This document shows positions 1 to 7,914 of a stretch of 64,000 nt of DNA, in pieces. The position numbers were made by a program, and so were the translations under genes. The notes under the pieces were generated by a model, which saw nothing but the letters and a program-made list of their open reading frames with translations, was not told where the DNA came from and did not search any database. This stretch comes from Pseudochelatococcus sp050946405 (GTDB lineage Bacteria; Pseudomonadota; Alphaproteobacteria; Rhizobiales; Beijerinckiaceae): the NCBI RefSeq assembly GCF_050946405.1, contig NZ_JBMNUS010000006.1, positions 62,001 through 126,000 on the forward strand. Reading direction: 5' to 3'. How positions within the stretch are numbered: the first letter of the stretch is position 1; every line of letters starts with the position of its first letter.

Positions 1-1
1 C

Positions 2-1672
2 ATGCCCTTCGGCGATGCGCCGGCGGACGAGGCGTTTCCCTCGGAGCGCAACAAGGTCGTCATTCTCGGCGGCGGGCCGAACCGCATCGGGCAGGGCATC
101 GAGTTCGACTATTGCTGTTGCCACGCCTCCTTCGCGCTGCGGGCGGCGGGCTACGAGACGGTCATGGTCAACTGCAACCCCGAGACCGTCTCCACCGACT
201 ACGATACTTCCGACCGGCTCTATTTCGAGCCGCTGACGGCTGAAGACGTGCTGGAAATCATCGAGACGGAGCGGGAGAAGGGCACGCTTCACGGCGTCAT
301 CGTGCAGTTCGGCGGCCAGACGCCGCTCAAGCTCGCCAGGGCGCTGGAGGAAAACCGCGTGCCGATTCTGGGCACCTCCCCCGACGCCATCGACCTTGCC
401 GAAGACCGCGACCGCTTCAAGCGCCTCCTGGAAAAGCTCAACCTGCGCCAGCCGACGAACGGCATCGCCTATTCGGTCGAGCAGAGCCGGCTGGTGGCGG
501 CGGAGGTCGGCCTGCCGCTCGTGGTGCGCCCGTCCTACGTGCTCGGCGGGCGGGCGATGGCGATCATCCGCGATGAGGAGACGCTGAACGACTACCTGCT
601 CGGCACCCTGCCGGCGCTCGTGCCGCAGGATATCAAGGCGCGCTACCCCAACGACAAGACGGGGCAGATCAACACGCTGCTCGGCAAGAACCCGCTGCTG
701 TTCGACAGCTACATCTCGGACGCCATCGAGGTCGATGTCGACGCCCTCGCCGACGGCGAGACGGTGTTCATCGCCGGCATCATGGAGCATATCGAGGAAG
801 CCGGCATCCACTCCGGCGATTCCGCCTGCTCGCTGCCGCCGCGCTCGCTGCCGCCCGAGATCCTCGCCGAGATCGAGCGCCAGACGCGCGACATGGCGCT
901 GGCGCTTCGGGTCGTCGGGCTGATGAACGTGCAATACGCGATCAAGGGCGGTGAAATCTACGTGCTGGAGGTCAACCCGCGCGCCTCGCGCACGGTGCCC
1001 TTCGTCGCCAAGGTGATGGGCGAGCCCTTCGCGCGCATCGCCTCGCGCGTGATGGCGGGCGAATCGCTGTCGGACTTCGGTCTGAAGCCGAAAATCCTCA
1101 ACCATATCGGCGTGAAGGAGGCGGTTTTCCCCTTCGCCCGCTTCCCCGGCGTGGATATCCTGCTCGGGCCGGAGATGCGTTCGACCGGCGAGGTCATCGG
1201 GCTGGACACCAGTTTCGGCGCGGCCTTCGCCAAGAGCCAGCTCGGCGGCGGCACGAAGGTGCCGCTGGAGGGCGCGGTGTTCGTCTCGGTGCGCGACGCG
1301 GACAAGCTGCGCATTCTGCCGACTGTCAAGCTTCTGGTGGAGCTGGGCTTTTCCGTCATCGCCACGGATGGCACCGCCCGTTTCCTGCGCGAGCACGATG
1401 TCGCGGCGACGCGCATCAACAAGGTGCTGGAGGGGCGGCCGCATATCGTGGACCTGATCAAGAACGGCCGCGTGCAGCTCGTGTTCAACACGACGGAAGG
1501 CGCGCAGGCGCTGGCCGATTCCCGTTCGTTGCGCCGCGCGGCCCTCTTGCATAAGGTGCCGTACTACACCACTCTAGCGGGAGCGATCGCCGCAGCCGAA
1601 GGCATCCGCGCCTGGAAGGGCGGGGCGCTGGAAGTGCGGGCATTGCAGGACTACTGGCCCTCCCCGGCCTGA
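2..1672 (+). CDS. carB: Carbamoyl-phosphate synthase large subunit, C-terminal half (partial)
   Basis: This is the 3' half of the large subunit, which makes carbamoyl phosphate from bicarbonate, ammonia and 2 ATP for arginine and pyrimidine synthesis in the cytosol. The gene runs off the left edge, so base 2 is not its true start; about 556 of the usual 1,050-1,160 residues are present. Visible are the GGGPNRIGQGIEFDY motif at the start of the second synthetase half, an ATP-grasp stretch VVRPSYVLGGRAMAI near residue 176, EVNPRASRTVPFVAK near residue 324, and a C-terminal MGS-like allosteric domain from about residue 415. The frame is intact to TGA. Identification is secure from these motifs. 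Next to greA, as in other Rhizobiales. Confidence 0.97.
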   Translation: MPFGDAPADEAFPSERNKVVILGGGPNRIGQGIEFDYCCCHASFALRAAGYETVMVNCNPETVSTDYDTSDRLYFEPLTAEDVLEIIETEREKGTLHGVIVQFGGQTPLKLARALEENRVPILGTSPDAIDLAEDRDRFKRLLEKLNLRQPTNGIAYSVEQSRLVAAEVGLPLVVRPSYVLGGRAMAIIRDEETLNDYLLGTLPALVPQDIKARYPNDKTGQINTLLGKNPLLFDSYISDAIEVDVDALADGETVFIAGIMEHIEEAGIHSGDSACSLPPRSLPPEILAEIERQTRDMALALRVVGLMNVQYAIKGGEIYVLEVNPRASRTVPFVAKVMGEPFARIASRVMAGESLSDFGLKPKILNHIGVKEAVFPFARFPGVDILLGPEMRSTGEVIGLDTSFGAAFAKSQLGGGTKVPLEGAVFVSVRDADKLRILPTVKLLVELGFSVIATDGTARFLREHDVAATRINKVLEGRPHIVDLIKNGRVQLVFNTTEGAQALADSRSLRRAALLHKVPYYTTLAGAIAAAEGIRAWKGGALEVRALQDYWPSPA

Positions 1673-1705
1673 ACGGGGGCGGTTAAGAGATGGTTTTCTT
1701 GACGC

Positions 1706-1731
1706 GGGGCGCCGTTCGTGCGCCCCTTGTT
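1706..1731 (+). terminator. Probable intrinsic terminator after carB
   Basis: GGGGCGC (1706-1712) pairs with GCGCCCC (1720-1726) across a 7-base loop, followed by TTGTTT. It sits 34 bases after the carB stop and just before greA. The T tract is imperfect, so termination may be partial. Confidence 0.5.
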
Positions 1732-1757
1732 TACATGTGACGACGGAAACGGAAACA

Positions 1758-2231
1758 ATGGAAAAGATCCCCATGACCGCCGCGGGCTACGCGGCTTTGG
1801 AGGCAGAACTCAAGCGCCGTCAGCAGGAGGATCGCCAGCGCATCATCGAAGCGATAGCCGAGGCGCGCGCCCACGGCGATCTTTCGGAAAATGCCGAGTA
1901 CCACGCCGCCAAGGAACAGCAGAGCCTCAACGAGGGCCGCATTCTCGAGCTGGAAGGGTTCATCTCGCGCGCCGACATCATCGACGTATCGAAGTTGAGC
2001 GGCAACAAGATAAAGTTCGGCGCAACCGTCAAACTGGTCGATGAGGACACCGAGCAGGAAAAGGTGTATCAGATCGTGGGTGAGCCGGAGGCGAATGCGA
2101 GTCTCGGCAAGGTTTCCATCGCCTCGCCCATCGCGCGCGCGCTGATCGGCAAGGCTGCCGGCGACAGCGTCGAGGTGGTGACGCCCGGCGGCAGCAAATC
2201 CTACGAGATCGTTGACGTCGTTTTCAAATAG
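1758..2231 (+). CDS. greA: Transcription elongation factor GreA
   Basis: GreA binds in the secondary channel of RNA polymerase and stimulates cleavage of backtracked transcripts. The 157-residue product has the family length, with an N-terminal coiled coil (about residues 1-75, containing ARAHGDLSENAEYHAAKEQQ) and a C-terminal FKBP-like domain (SIASPIARALIGK, then the end at VVFK). I chose ATG 1758 because the product then begins MEKIPMTAAGY as in other rhizobial GreA proteins; an in-frame GTG at 1737 would add seven residues and cannot be excluded. A hairpin separates it from carB. No oddities. Confidence 0.95.
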   Translation: MEKIPMTAAGYAALEAELKRRQQEDRQRIIEAIAEARAHGDLSENAEYHAAKEQQSLNEGRILELEGFISRADIIDVSKLSGNKIKFGATVKLVDEDTEQEKVYQIVGEPEANASLGKVSIASPIARALIGKAAGDSVEVVTPGGSKSYEIVDVVFK

Positions 2232-2357
2232 GGGCGTACTGCCTGGAGCGAAACGCATTCGGCCTGAATCTGAATTTTGCTTCGGCACGTCGTTCCTGCA
2301 TCGGGTTTGCCCCACAAACGGGCGCCATTTCAGGGTTTGATGCAGTCGGGGGTCGTC

Positions 2358-2906
2358 ATGGAAAGCGCATTTTCACGCCGGACATTCCTGATGACGGGGG
2401 CAGCGCTCGCCGCCGCCGCCGTCGGGGGTTGCGTCACCTCCCGCGACGTGCCGCTGCCTGCGGGTGAGGCGGCGGCGCTGCGTCTGCGGTCTGTCCGCGT
2501 CGACGCCGGCCCCTTGCGGGCGCGCGGTCTGGCGCCGTGGGCCGATCAGGTTCGGGCCGCGATGCAGCCGGAGCTGGAAACGCTGTTCGCGGCGCGCCTC
2601 GCTCCGGGCGACAGGCAGGCCGACACGCTCGTGGCGCGTGTCGACAGCATCAGCCTCGCCTCGTGGGCGGGCGGCGGTGGCGGCGATCGCTGGTTCGGCG
2701 GCGGCGGCTCCGATACCGATTACATGGAAGGCTATGCGCTCGTTATCGGGGCGAACGGCGCCGAGCGCGCCCGCTACCACATCCTGCTCGCGCTCCCCGC
2801 AAGCTCGGCCGGGGCGTGGTACCGGCCCGACATCGACAACCGCCGGATCGCAGGACTCGCGCGCACTTTCGCCGGCTGGGCGCATCGCCGGGTGATCGGA
2901 CGCTAG
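2358..2906 (+). CDS. Small predicted lipoprotein with Tat-like signal (function unknown)
   Basis: I do not recognise the family. Starting at ATG 2358 gives 182 residues that open with SRRTFLM, a twin-arginine-like motif, then a hydrophobic Ala-rich stretch ending in a lipobox (AVGGC, Cys near residue 25). The protein is therefore probably exported and lipid-anchored. The mature part contains a Gly-rich loop (GGGGGDRWFGGGGSDTDY) and ends in VIGR. An upstream ATG at 2340 is possible. The TAG stop at 2904 is also the first three bases of a dispersed repeat, so the gene may have acquired its present C-terminus by insertion of that repeat. The neighbours (greA, lrp) give no functional hint. Confidence 0.75.
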   Translation: MESAFSRRTFLMTGAALAAAAVGGCVTSRDVPLPAGEAAALRLRSVRVDAGPLRARGLAPWADQVRAAMQPELETLFAARLAPGDRQADTLVARVDSISLASWAGGGGGDRWFGGGGSDTDYMEGYALVIGANGAERARYHILLALPASSAGAWYRPDIDNRRIAGLARTFAGWAHRRVIGR

Positions 2907-3055
2907 AGCGTTTTCAAGCAAAGCGGATACCGCTTTGCGTGAAGAAAACGCGTCAAGTCAATAAGATAGAGCATTTCTGCGTTTCAACGAAACGCCGAAA
3001 TGCTCTGGAGCGGCTTGCGTTCAAGCCGATCCATCGAATTGAACGCAAGTTGCGG
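2904..3055. repeat. Dispersed palindromic intergenic element, copy A
   Basis: The element begins TAGAGCGTTTTCAAGCA and contains two hairpins. The left one is nested: CAAAGCGG/CCGCTTTG inside GCGTTTTC/GAAAACGC. The right one pairs AGAGCATTTC with GAAATGCTCT. A linker with TCAATAAGATAG joins them, and the element ends in GAACGCAAGTTGC. It is nearly identical to copy B at 50376 over the first 105 bases, and related to copies C (6026) and D (37729). It resembles RIME-like mosaic elements of Rhizobiales. The first TAG is the stop codon of the preceding gene. Confidence 0.85.
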
Positions 3056-3121
3056 TAAAATATAGAATTTAGGGAACGCCGATCGCGCCGCCGCTTTCGC
3101 TGTGGCTCCTTTTCGTGCCCG

Positions 3122-3595
3122 CTACCGCACCGATTCCAGCGGGATCGGCGGCGCATCCTTGACCTGGGCGACGGTGAGTGCCGTGCGGACGTTGCGCACG
3201 TTGGGCAGGGCGGTGAGATCGAGAACGAGCTTCTGAAAGGAATGCAGGTCGCGCGCCACGCATTTCAGCAGGAAATCGATGTCGCCTGACAGCGACCAGC
3301 ACTCGCGCACGATGGACCAGTTGCGGACGTGGTTCTCGAACCGCGCGAGGTCGCTGCCCGCCTGGCTCGAAAGCTGCACCATCGCGAAGCAGGTGATTTC
3401 GAAGCCGAGCCGCTTGCCGTCCAGCAAGGCCCGGTAGCCGCGGATGATGCCCGCCTCCTCCAGCGCGCGCACGCGCCGCAGGCAGGGCGGAGCCGAAAGA
3501 CCGGCGCGGCGCGCCAGTTCGACATTCGTCAGGCGGCCGTTCTCCTGCAATTCCTTGAGGATTTTCCAATCGGTGGCGTCGAGTTCGAGGGGCAA
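3122..3595 (-). CDS. Lrp/AsnC-family transcriptional regulator
   Basis: This is a 157-residue protein of standard family length. It has an N-terminal winged helix-turn-helix (LDATDWKILKELQENGR, then NVELARRAGLSAPPCLRRV at about residues 24-42) and a C-terminal RAM ligand-binding and oligomerisation domain (ending near TVAQVKDAPPIPLESVR). Members sense amino acids and bind DNA as dimers to hexadecamers. It is divergent from the ELM1-trxB pair, as in Sinorhizobium and Agrobacterium, so it may control that pair or itself. The target is unknown. The start was chosen because MPLELDATD is the usual N-terminus. Confidence 0.9.
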   Translation of the reverse strand: MPLELDATDWKILKELQENGRLTNVELARRAGLSAPPCLRRVRALEEAGIIRGYRALLDGKRLGFEITCFAMVQLSSQAGSDLARFENHVRNWSIVRECWSLSGDIDFLLKCVARDLHSFQKLVLDLTALPNVRNVRTALTVAQVKDAPPIPLESVR

Positions 3596-3688
3596 GCGTC
3601 ACATCCTTGATAAGCCGTTGCGCGCTCCGTGTCTTTCATCCGCAGCGTTCAGGCATGGCCCGCTTCGCGCGGACGAAGCGGACGCCGC

Positions 3689-3717
3689 CTTCCATACGAA
3701 AGGAAACCGTCTATACT
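3689..3717 (+). promoter_or_regulatory. Candidate promoter for the ELM1-trxB pair
   Basis: CTTCCA (3689-3694) and TATACT (3712-3717) are separated by 17 bases, 100 bases before the chosen ELM1 start. The -10 is good and the -35 poor. This is a suggestion by eye only. Confidence 0.3.
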
Positions 3718-3817
3718 GGGACACAATAGCGAAGTTCAATCAACATGCTATCACGTTTCGTCCCGCATGCGTCCCGCGGCTTCGGCCTTATCCCCATCTG
3801 CCTTTTCCCGGTTTGTC

Positions 3818-4891
3818 ATGGCACTCGAGAGCAACAGGTCCGCCGATCGGCATTTCTCCGGGGAGCCGGTCGCGCTCGGCGGCGGCGTGTCCTGCTGGGT
3901 GTTGACCGACGGCAAGGCGGGAGACGAGTTGCAATGCGTCGGCGTGGCGCGGGCGCTGGGATGCCCTGTGGAGGTGCGCCGCGTGCGTCCCCGCCCGCCG
4001 TTCGTGTGGATGATGCCGCGCGGCTGCATCGATCCGCGCGAGGCGCCCGCCCGCCCCGGCTCGCCGATCGCGCCGCCGTTTCCCGATATCCTGATCGCAT
4101 CCGGCCGGCGGGCGGTGGCCTATGTGCGGGCCGTCAAGCGCGCTTCCGGCGGGCGCACCTTCACGGTGATCCTCAAGGACCCGCGTATCGGCGCGCGGGC
4201 CGCGGATCTCATCTGGGTGCCGGCGCATGATCGGCTGCGCGGGCCGAACGTCATCACGACGCTGACGGCGCCGCACCACGTTTCGCGGCAGCGTCTGGCC
4301 GCCGCCCGCGCCGCGCCGCCGCCCGCCCTCGCGCGCCTGCCCCGGCCACGGGTCGCGGTGCTGGCCGGCGGCGACAGCCGCCATCACCGTTTCACCCCGG
4401 CCGATGTGGCCCGCTTCCTCGATCTCCTCGCGGGGCTGACGGAGGAGGGCGCGGCGCTGATGGCGACGACATCGCGGCGCACGCCAGAGGCGCTTCGCGA
4501 GGGGCTCGGCGCGCTGGTGACGCGCACCGGCGGCTATCTCTGGGACGGGCGCGGGGAAGCGGCGGACAATCCCTACATCGCGCTGCTGGCGCTGGCTGAT
4601 TCGGTCGTGGTGACGGCCGATTCGGCCAATATGCTCGGCGAGGCCGCCGCCACCGGCGCGCCGCTGCTGGTTTTCGAGCCCTCGGGCGGGCATCGCAAGC
4701 TTACAATGCTTCTGAACGGGTTGGAAAAGTGCGGCATCGCACGCCCGCTGAGGGGAAGACTTGAAGGAAACGCATACCTGCCGTTAGATACCACAGTGAC
4801 CGTCGCGGGCGAGATCATCCGCTCGTTTCATGCGCACCGCGCGCGTCTCGCGATCGTTGCCGACCAAGCACACCGGACGGAAAATCCATGA
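3818..4891 (+). CDS. Mitochondrial fission ELM1 family protein
   Basis: The protein belongs to the ELM1-like family, common in alphaproteobacteria; its bacterial function is not established, though the fold is glycosyltransferase-like. ATG 3818 gives 357 residues starting MALESNRSADR; the open frame extends upstream to 3629, but that part is Arg-rich and unlike the family. Recognisable stretches are WVLTDGKAGDELQCVGVARA near the N-terminus, the central VAVLAGGDSRHHRFT, and VVTADSANMLGEAAATGAPL in the C-terminal third, a sugar-nucleotide-binding-like loop. The stop overlaps the trxB start (ATGA, 4888-4891), indicating translational coupling with the redox gene. Confidence 0.85.
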   Translation: MALESNRSADRHFSGEPVALGGGVSCWVLTDGKAGDELQCVGVARALGCPVEVRRVRPRPPFVWMMPRGCIDPREAPARPGSPIAPPFPDILIASGRRAVAYVRAVKRASGGRTFTVILKDPRIGARAADLIWVPAHDRLRGPNVITTLTAPHHVSRQRLAAARAAPPPALARLPRPRVAVLAGGDSRHHRFTPADVARFLDLLAGLTEEGAALMATTSRRTPEALREGLGALVTRTGGYLWDGRGEAADNPYIALLALADSVVVTADSANMLGEAAATGAPLLVFEPSGGHRKLTMLLNGLEKCGIARPLRGRLEGNAYLPLDTTVTVAGEIIRSFHAHRARLAIVADQAHRTENP

Positions 4892-5904
4892 CAACGCCCT
4901 CCTTTCCGCAATCTCCCGCCCCGGATTCTTCCGCTCCCGCGCCGATCTCTCCGGTTCGGGGCGGCGTCAGCCACACGCGGCTGCTGGTCGTCGGCGCGGG
5001 GCCGGCCGGTTACACGGCGGCGATCTATGCGGCGCGTGCATTGCTGGAGCCGGTGTTGATCTCCGGCCTACAACCCGGCGGACAGCTCACCATCACGACC
5101 GACGTCGAAAACTATCCGGGCTTCGCCGATCCGATACAGGGGCCGTGGCTGGTGGAGCAGATGCGGTTGCAGGCGGAGCATGTCGGCGCGCGCCTCGTTT
5201 CCGATGTGATCGTGTCGGCCGATCTGTCGGCGCGTCCTTTCCGGCTCACGGGCGACAGCGGCCACGTCTATACGGGCGATGCGCTGGTGATCGCCACCGG
5301 CGCGCAGGCCAAGTGGCTCGGCCTGCCGTCCGAGCAGGCGTTCCAGGGCTTCGGCGTCTCGGCTTGCGCCACCTGCGACGGCTTCTTCTTCCGCAACCGG
5401 GAGGTCGTCGTCGTCGGCGGCGGCAACACGGCGGTGGAGGAAGCGCTCTATCTGTCGCAGATCGCGTCGAAGGTCGTGCTGGTGCACCGGCGCGATTCGC
5501 TGCGTGCCGAACGTATCCTTCAGGATCGCCTGTTCGCCAGCCCGAAGATCGAGGTGGTCTGGAACAGCGCCGTCGAGGAAATCGTCGGGCAGGATCTGCC
5601 GCGTTCCGTCACGGCGGTGCGGCTGCGCCATGTTTTGACGGGCGAGGTGAGCGAGCGGGCGGCGGACGGCGTATTCGTCGCCATCGGGCACCGGCCGGAG
5701 AGCGGGCTTTTCGCCGGGCAGATCGAGCTGACGCCCGCCGGCTATATCCGCACCGAGCCGGGCGGCACGCGCACGAGCGTGCCCGGCGTCTTCGCCGCCG
5801 GCGATGTCGCGGATGAGGTCTATCGGCAGGCGGTGACGGCGGCGGGGCTCGGCTGCATGGCGGCGCTCGACGCCGAGCGCTGGCTTGCCGCCCAGGAAAG
5901 CTGA
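4888..5904 (+). CDS. trxB: Thioredoxin reductase
   Basis: This NADPH-dependent flavoenzyme keeps thioredoxin reduced. The 338-residue protein shows the FAD-binding GAGPAGYTAAIYAARA near residue 36, the redox-active CATC (SACATCDGFFF, near residue 163), the NADPH-binding GGGNTAVEEALYLS, HRRDSLRAE, and the C-terminal FAD site GVFAAGDVADEVYRQAVTAA. An extra N-terminal segment of about 30 Ser/Pro-rich residues precedes the core. It overlaps the ELM1 gene by four bases and is followed by the LsrB-like regulator, the same order as in Sinorhizobium. The catalytic cysteines are intact. Confidence 0.97.
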   Translation: MTTPSFPQSPAPDSSAPAPISPVRGGVSHTRLLVVGAGPAGYTAAIYAARALLEPVLISGLQPGGQLTITTDVENYPGFADPIQGPWLVEQMRLQAEHVGARLVSDVIVSADLSARPFRLTGDSGHVYTGDALVIATGAQAKWLGLPSEQAFQGFGVSACATCDGFFFRNREVVVVGGGNTAVEEALYLSQIASKVVLVHRRDSLRAERILQDRLFASPKIEVVWNSAVEEIVGQDLPRSVTAVRLRHVLTGEVSERAADGVFVAIGHRPESGLFAGQIELTPAGYIRTEPGGTRTSVPGVFAAGDVADEVYRQAVTAAGLGCMAALDAERWLAAQES

Positions 5905-6025
5905 CGCATGCGCCGGGCGGGCGGGGCGGCCTTTCGCCTCGCCGCCGCCTTGCGCCGTCCACTCGCTGTCGGGCGTTTTTTCGGAAAGGCGGCATCCGCT
6001 GTTGCCGGCCGTGCAGGCTGGCTTG

Positions 6026-6128
6026 CAGAGCGCGTTCCGTTCGGGCGATTCCGTTTGGACGATAAGAATTCGCTCCAAATCAATAAGTTACAGCATGTTG
6101 TCGTTTTCACGAAAAGACAGCATGCTCT
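6026..6128. repeat. Dispersed palindromic element, diverged copy C
   Basis: It begins AGAGCGCGTTCCGTTC, carries the linker ATCAATAAGTTACAGCAT, and ends in a hairpin pairing CAGCATG with CATGCTCT, the same layout as copies A and B but with many substitutions. It fills most of the trxB-lsrB spacer (5905-6191); nothing else is evident there. Confidence 0.6.
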
Positions 6129-6191
6129 ATGAATGCAACCCGGCGGGGTGTGGCCGGGAAAACACGATAATGCCAGGGTAGGGGACGGGCC

Positions 6192-7082
6192 GTGGATTGG
6201 GATAAGGTCAGGATATTCTACACCGTTGCGGAGGCCGGCAGCTTCACGCGGGCGGGCGAGGATCTGGGGTTGAGCCAGTCGGCGGTGAGCCGGCAGGTGA
6301 GCGCGCTGGAGCGGGAGCTGAAAGCCCCGCTGTTCCACCGCCACGCGCGCGGGCTCATTCTTACCGAGCAGGGGGAGCTGCTGTTCCGCGCGGCGCGCGA
6401 CATGACCATGCGCCTCGAGGCGACCCGCGCGCGGCTGTCGGAGTCGCGCGAGCGGCCGTCCGGCACGCTGCGGGTGACGACGACGCCGGGGCTCGGCACG
6501 CACTGGCTGACGCCGCGTCTGGGCGAGTTCATGGATATCTACCCGGATATCCGCGTCGAGCTGCTGCTGACCGACGACGAGCTCGATCTGTCGATGCGGG
6601 AAGCGGACGTCGCCATCCGCCTGCGCCAGCCGGTGCAGGGCGACCTGATCCAGCGCCGGCTGTTCACCGTGCATTTCCATGTCTACGCCTCGACCGAATA
6701 TCTCAAGCGCTTCGGCCAGCCGGAGCGGCTTTCCGATCTCGACAACCACCGCATCATGAGCTTCGGCGGCCCGGTGCCGCACTACCTGCTCGCCGTGCAC
6801 TGGCTGGCAACGGCGGGGCGCGACGCGCGCGACCCGCGCAGCTATCACCTGCTGGTCAACAACGTCACCTCGCTGAAAAAGGCCGTCGAGAAGGGAGCCG
6901 GGATCGCCGTGCTGCCCGATTTCATCGTCGAGCAGGGGTTGGGCCTCGTGCAACTGCTGTCCGACGTCGAAATGCCCTCGCTGGACAGCTATCTGGTGTT
7001 TCCCGAGGAAATGAAGAACGTCGCGCGCGTGCAGGTGTTTCGCGATTTCCTCATCGGCAAGGCCCAGCGCTGGACCTATTGA
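6192..7082 (+). CDS. lsrB: LysR-family regulator, LsrB-like
   Basis: This 296-residue LysR regulator opens MDWDKVRIF, with a helix-turn-helix at about residues 18-37 (FTRAGEDLGLSQSAVSRQVS), then HRHARGLILTEQGELLF and a two-lobed effector domain. Those segments and the place after trxB match rhizobial LsrB, a regulator linked to oxidative stress, glutathione and envelope functions. Oddly, the protein contains no cysteine at all. Where LsrB as I recall it reads ADCAIRLRQ and GIACLPDYIV, this one has ADVAIRLRQ and GIAVLPDFIV. A thiol-based redox switch is therefore impossible here. The GTG at 6192 is not needed, because ATG 6192 fits the family start. Confidence 0.85.
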   Translation: MDWDKVRIFYTVAEAGSFTRAGEDLGLSQSAVSRQVSALERELKAPLFHRHARGLILTEQGELLFRAARDMTMRLEATRARLSESRERPSGTLRVTTTPGLGTHWLTPRLGEFMDIYPDIRVELLLTDDELDLSMREADVAIRLRQPVQGDLIQRRLFTVHFHVYASTEYLKRFGQPERLSDLDNHRIMSFGGPVPHYLLAVHWLATAGRDARDPRSYHLLVNNVTSLKKAVEKGAGIAVLPDFIVEQGLGLVQLLSDVEMPSLDSYLVFPEEMKNVARVQVFRDFLIGKAQRWTY

Positions 7083-7293
7083 CGCGGATTTCCGCCGAGG
7101 CGGAATTTGACCCGGCCGTTCGCTTCCGTATCCGATGTTTCCGGCAGGCGCGCAATTCCCGGCGCGGGCGGGCCGAAGCGGTTGCGCGGGCAGCGCGGCC
7201 GCGACCTGCCGAGAAAACGGGCAGAACTGACCGGAATTCCATCGCCGGGATGAAGCATGCGCCATACGCATGCCTGTTATGTAGTCTGTTGCG

Positions 7294-7322
7294 TTGCAAA
7301 AACGCAGCGCAACGTGCATTCT
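7294..7322 (+). promoter_or_regulatory. Candidate promoter of the sRNA
   Basis: TTGCAA (7294-7299), a 17-base spacer, then CATTCT (7317-7322). It is placed so that a transcript would start near 7329 and give an RNA of about 129 bases ending at the terminator. The match is weak and rests mainly on position. Confidence 0.3.
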
Positions 7323-7328
7323 GACTGC

Positions 7329-7457
7329 GGTTGAGACTGATGAGCTCCGCACCTCCTCCCGGCGTAGAGCTTGTTTCAACCGTTCCCCTCTGGAAGTTCC
7401 AGCTATGCTGGAGCTACTTTCAGGCCGAGTTCCCTCGTGGAATTCGGCCTTTTTTTT
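7329..7457 (+). ncRNA. Candidate 'cuckoo' / alpha-r14-type sRNA with anti-Shine-Dalgarno loop
   Basis: Three hairpins are visible. The first, AGCTC-CGC/GCG-TA-GAGCT, exposes the loop motif CCTCCTCCC (7352-7360), complementary to a strong Shine-Dalgarno sequence. The second pairs AGTTCCAGC (7395-7403) with GCTGGAGCT (7407-7415). The third is a strong terminator with a T8 tract. A C-rich stretch TTCCCCTC (7383-7390) lies between the first two. This layout matches the CCUCCUCCC-loop sRNAs of alphaproteobacteria, which are expected to bind ribosome-binding sites of mRNAs. No protein frame of note covers it. The 5' end is a guess. Confidence 0.65.
7423..7457 (+). terminator. Intrinsic terminator of the sRNA
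   Basis: GGCCGAGTTCC (7423-7433) pairs with GGAATTCGGCC (7439-7449), 11 pairs with one G-T, loop CTCGT, followed by eight T (7450-7457). It is the clearest intrinsic terminator in the window. Confidence 0.85.
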
Positions 7458-7914
7458 ATCTCGCCACATCGTTTCTCTTGTTACCGTTACGCGTGCATTC
7501 AATGGCGCGGCCGGCGGTTCGGTTTCGCCGGGAAGCCCGGCCTTAAAAAACACACAAAGATAATGTTGATATGGAATATTGTTTTAATTCCATGTGTTTT
7601 ATGCAAAGATTTTATCGGCTGGGGCGGCGGTGCATTTTTTGTGCGCTGCGGCATGGGTGGCGCGCGTCCCGCGCATAACGATGTCTCGTGCGGCATCGGC
7701 AAACCATCGACGTGTCCGATATCCGCGCCGCCGCCGTTCAGCATTGGAGCAAGCCCGATCCTGCCGGGCGGGCTCTCGTTTCCCGACCGGGATCCGCTCG
7801 AAGCGGAGAATCGCGAAGCAAAAGCCGATCCGGTCGGATCGGCTTTTGCTTCGGAACGGATTTCATGGCGAACGGTGCTTCGGCGAACGGTGCTTCAGGG
7901 GCGTGACGGTAATG
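7458..7914. other. Intergenic stretch between the sRNA and uvrB
   Basis: No convincing gene. It contains an AT-rich pocket with a dyad near 7570-7595 (ATGGAAT ... ATTCCAT) and, further right, the hairpin described separately at 7815-7852. Short open frames exist but show no family resemblance or plausible ribosome-binding site. Confidence 0.5.
7815..7852 (-). terminator. Strong hairpin downstream of uvrB
   Basis: A perfect 17-base inverted repeat, GAAGCAAAAGCCGATCC / GGATCGGCTTTTGCTTC with loop GGTC, lies 62 bases after the uvrB stop. It is probably a terminator, although no long T tract follows on the minus strand. Confidence 0.6.

Noticed and set aside
7561..7640. Small protein gene or phase-variable AT-rich repeat
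   Set aside because: The AT-rich stretch has a short dyad only. Open frames across it lack a start context and any recognisable sequence.
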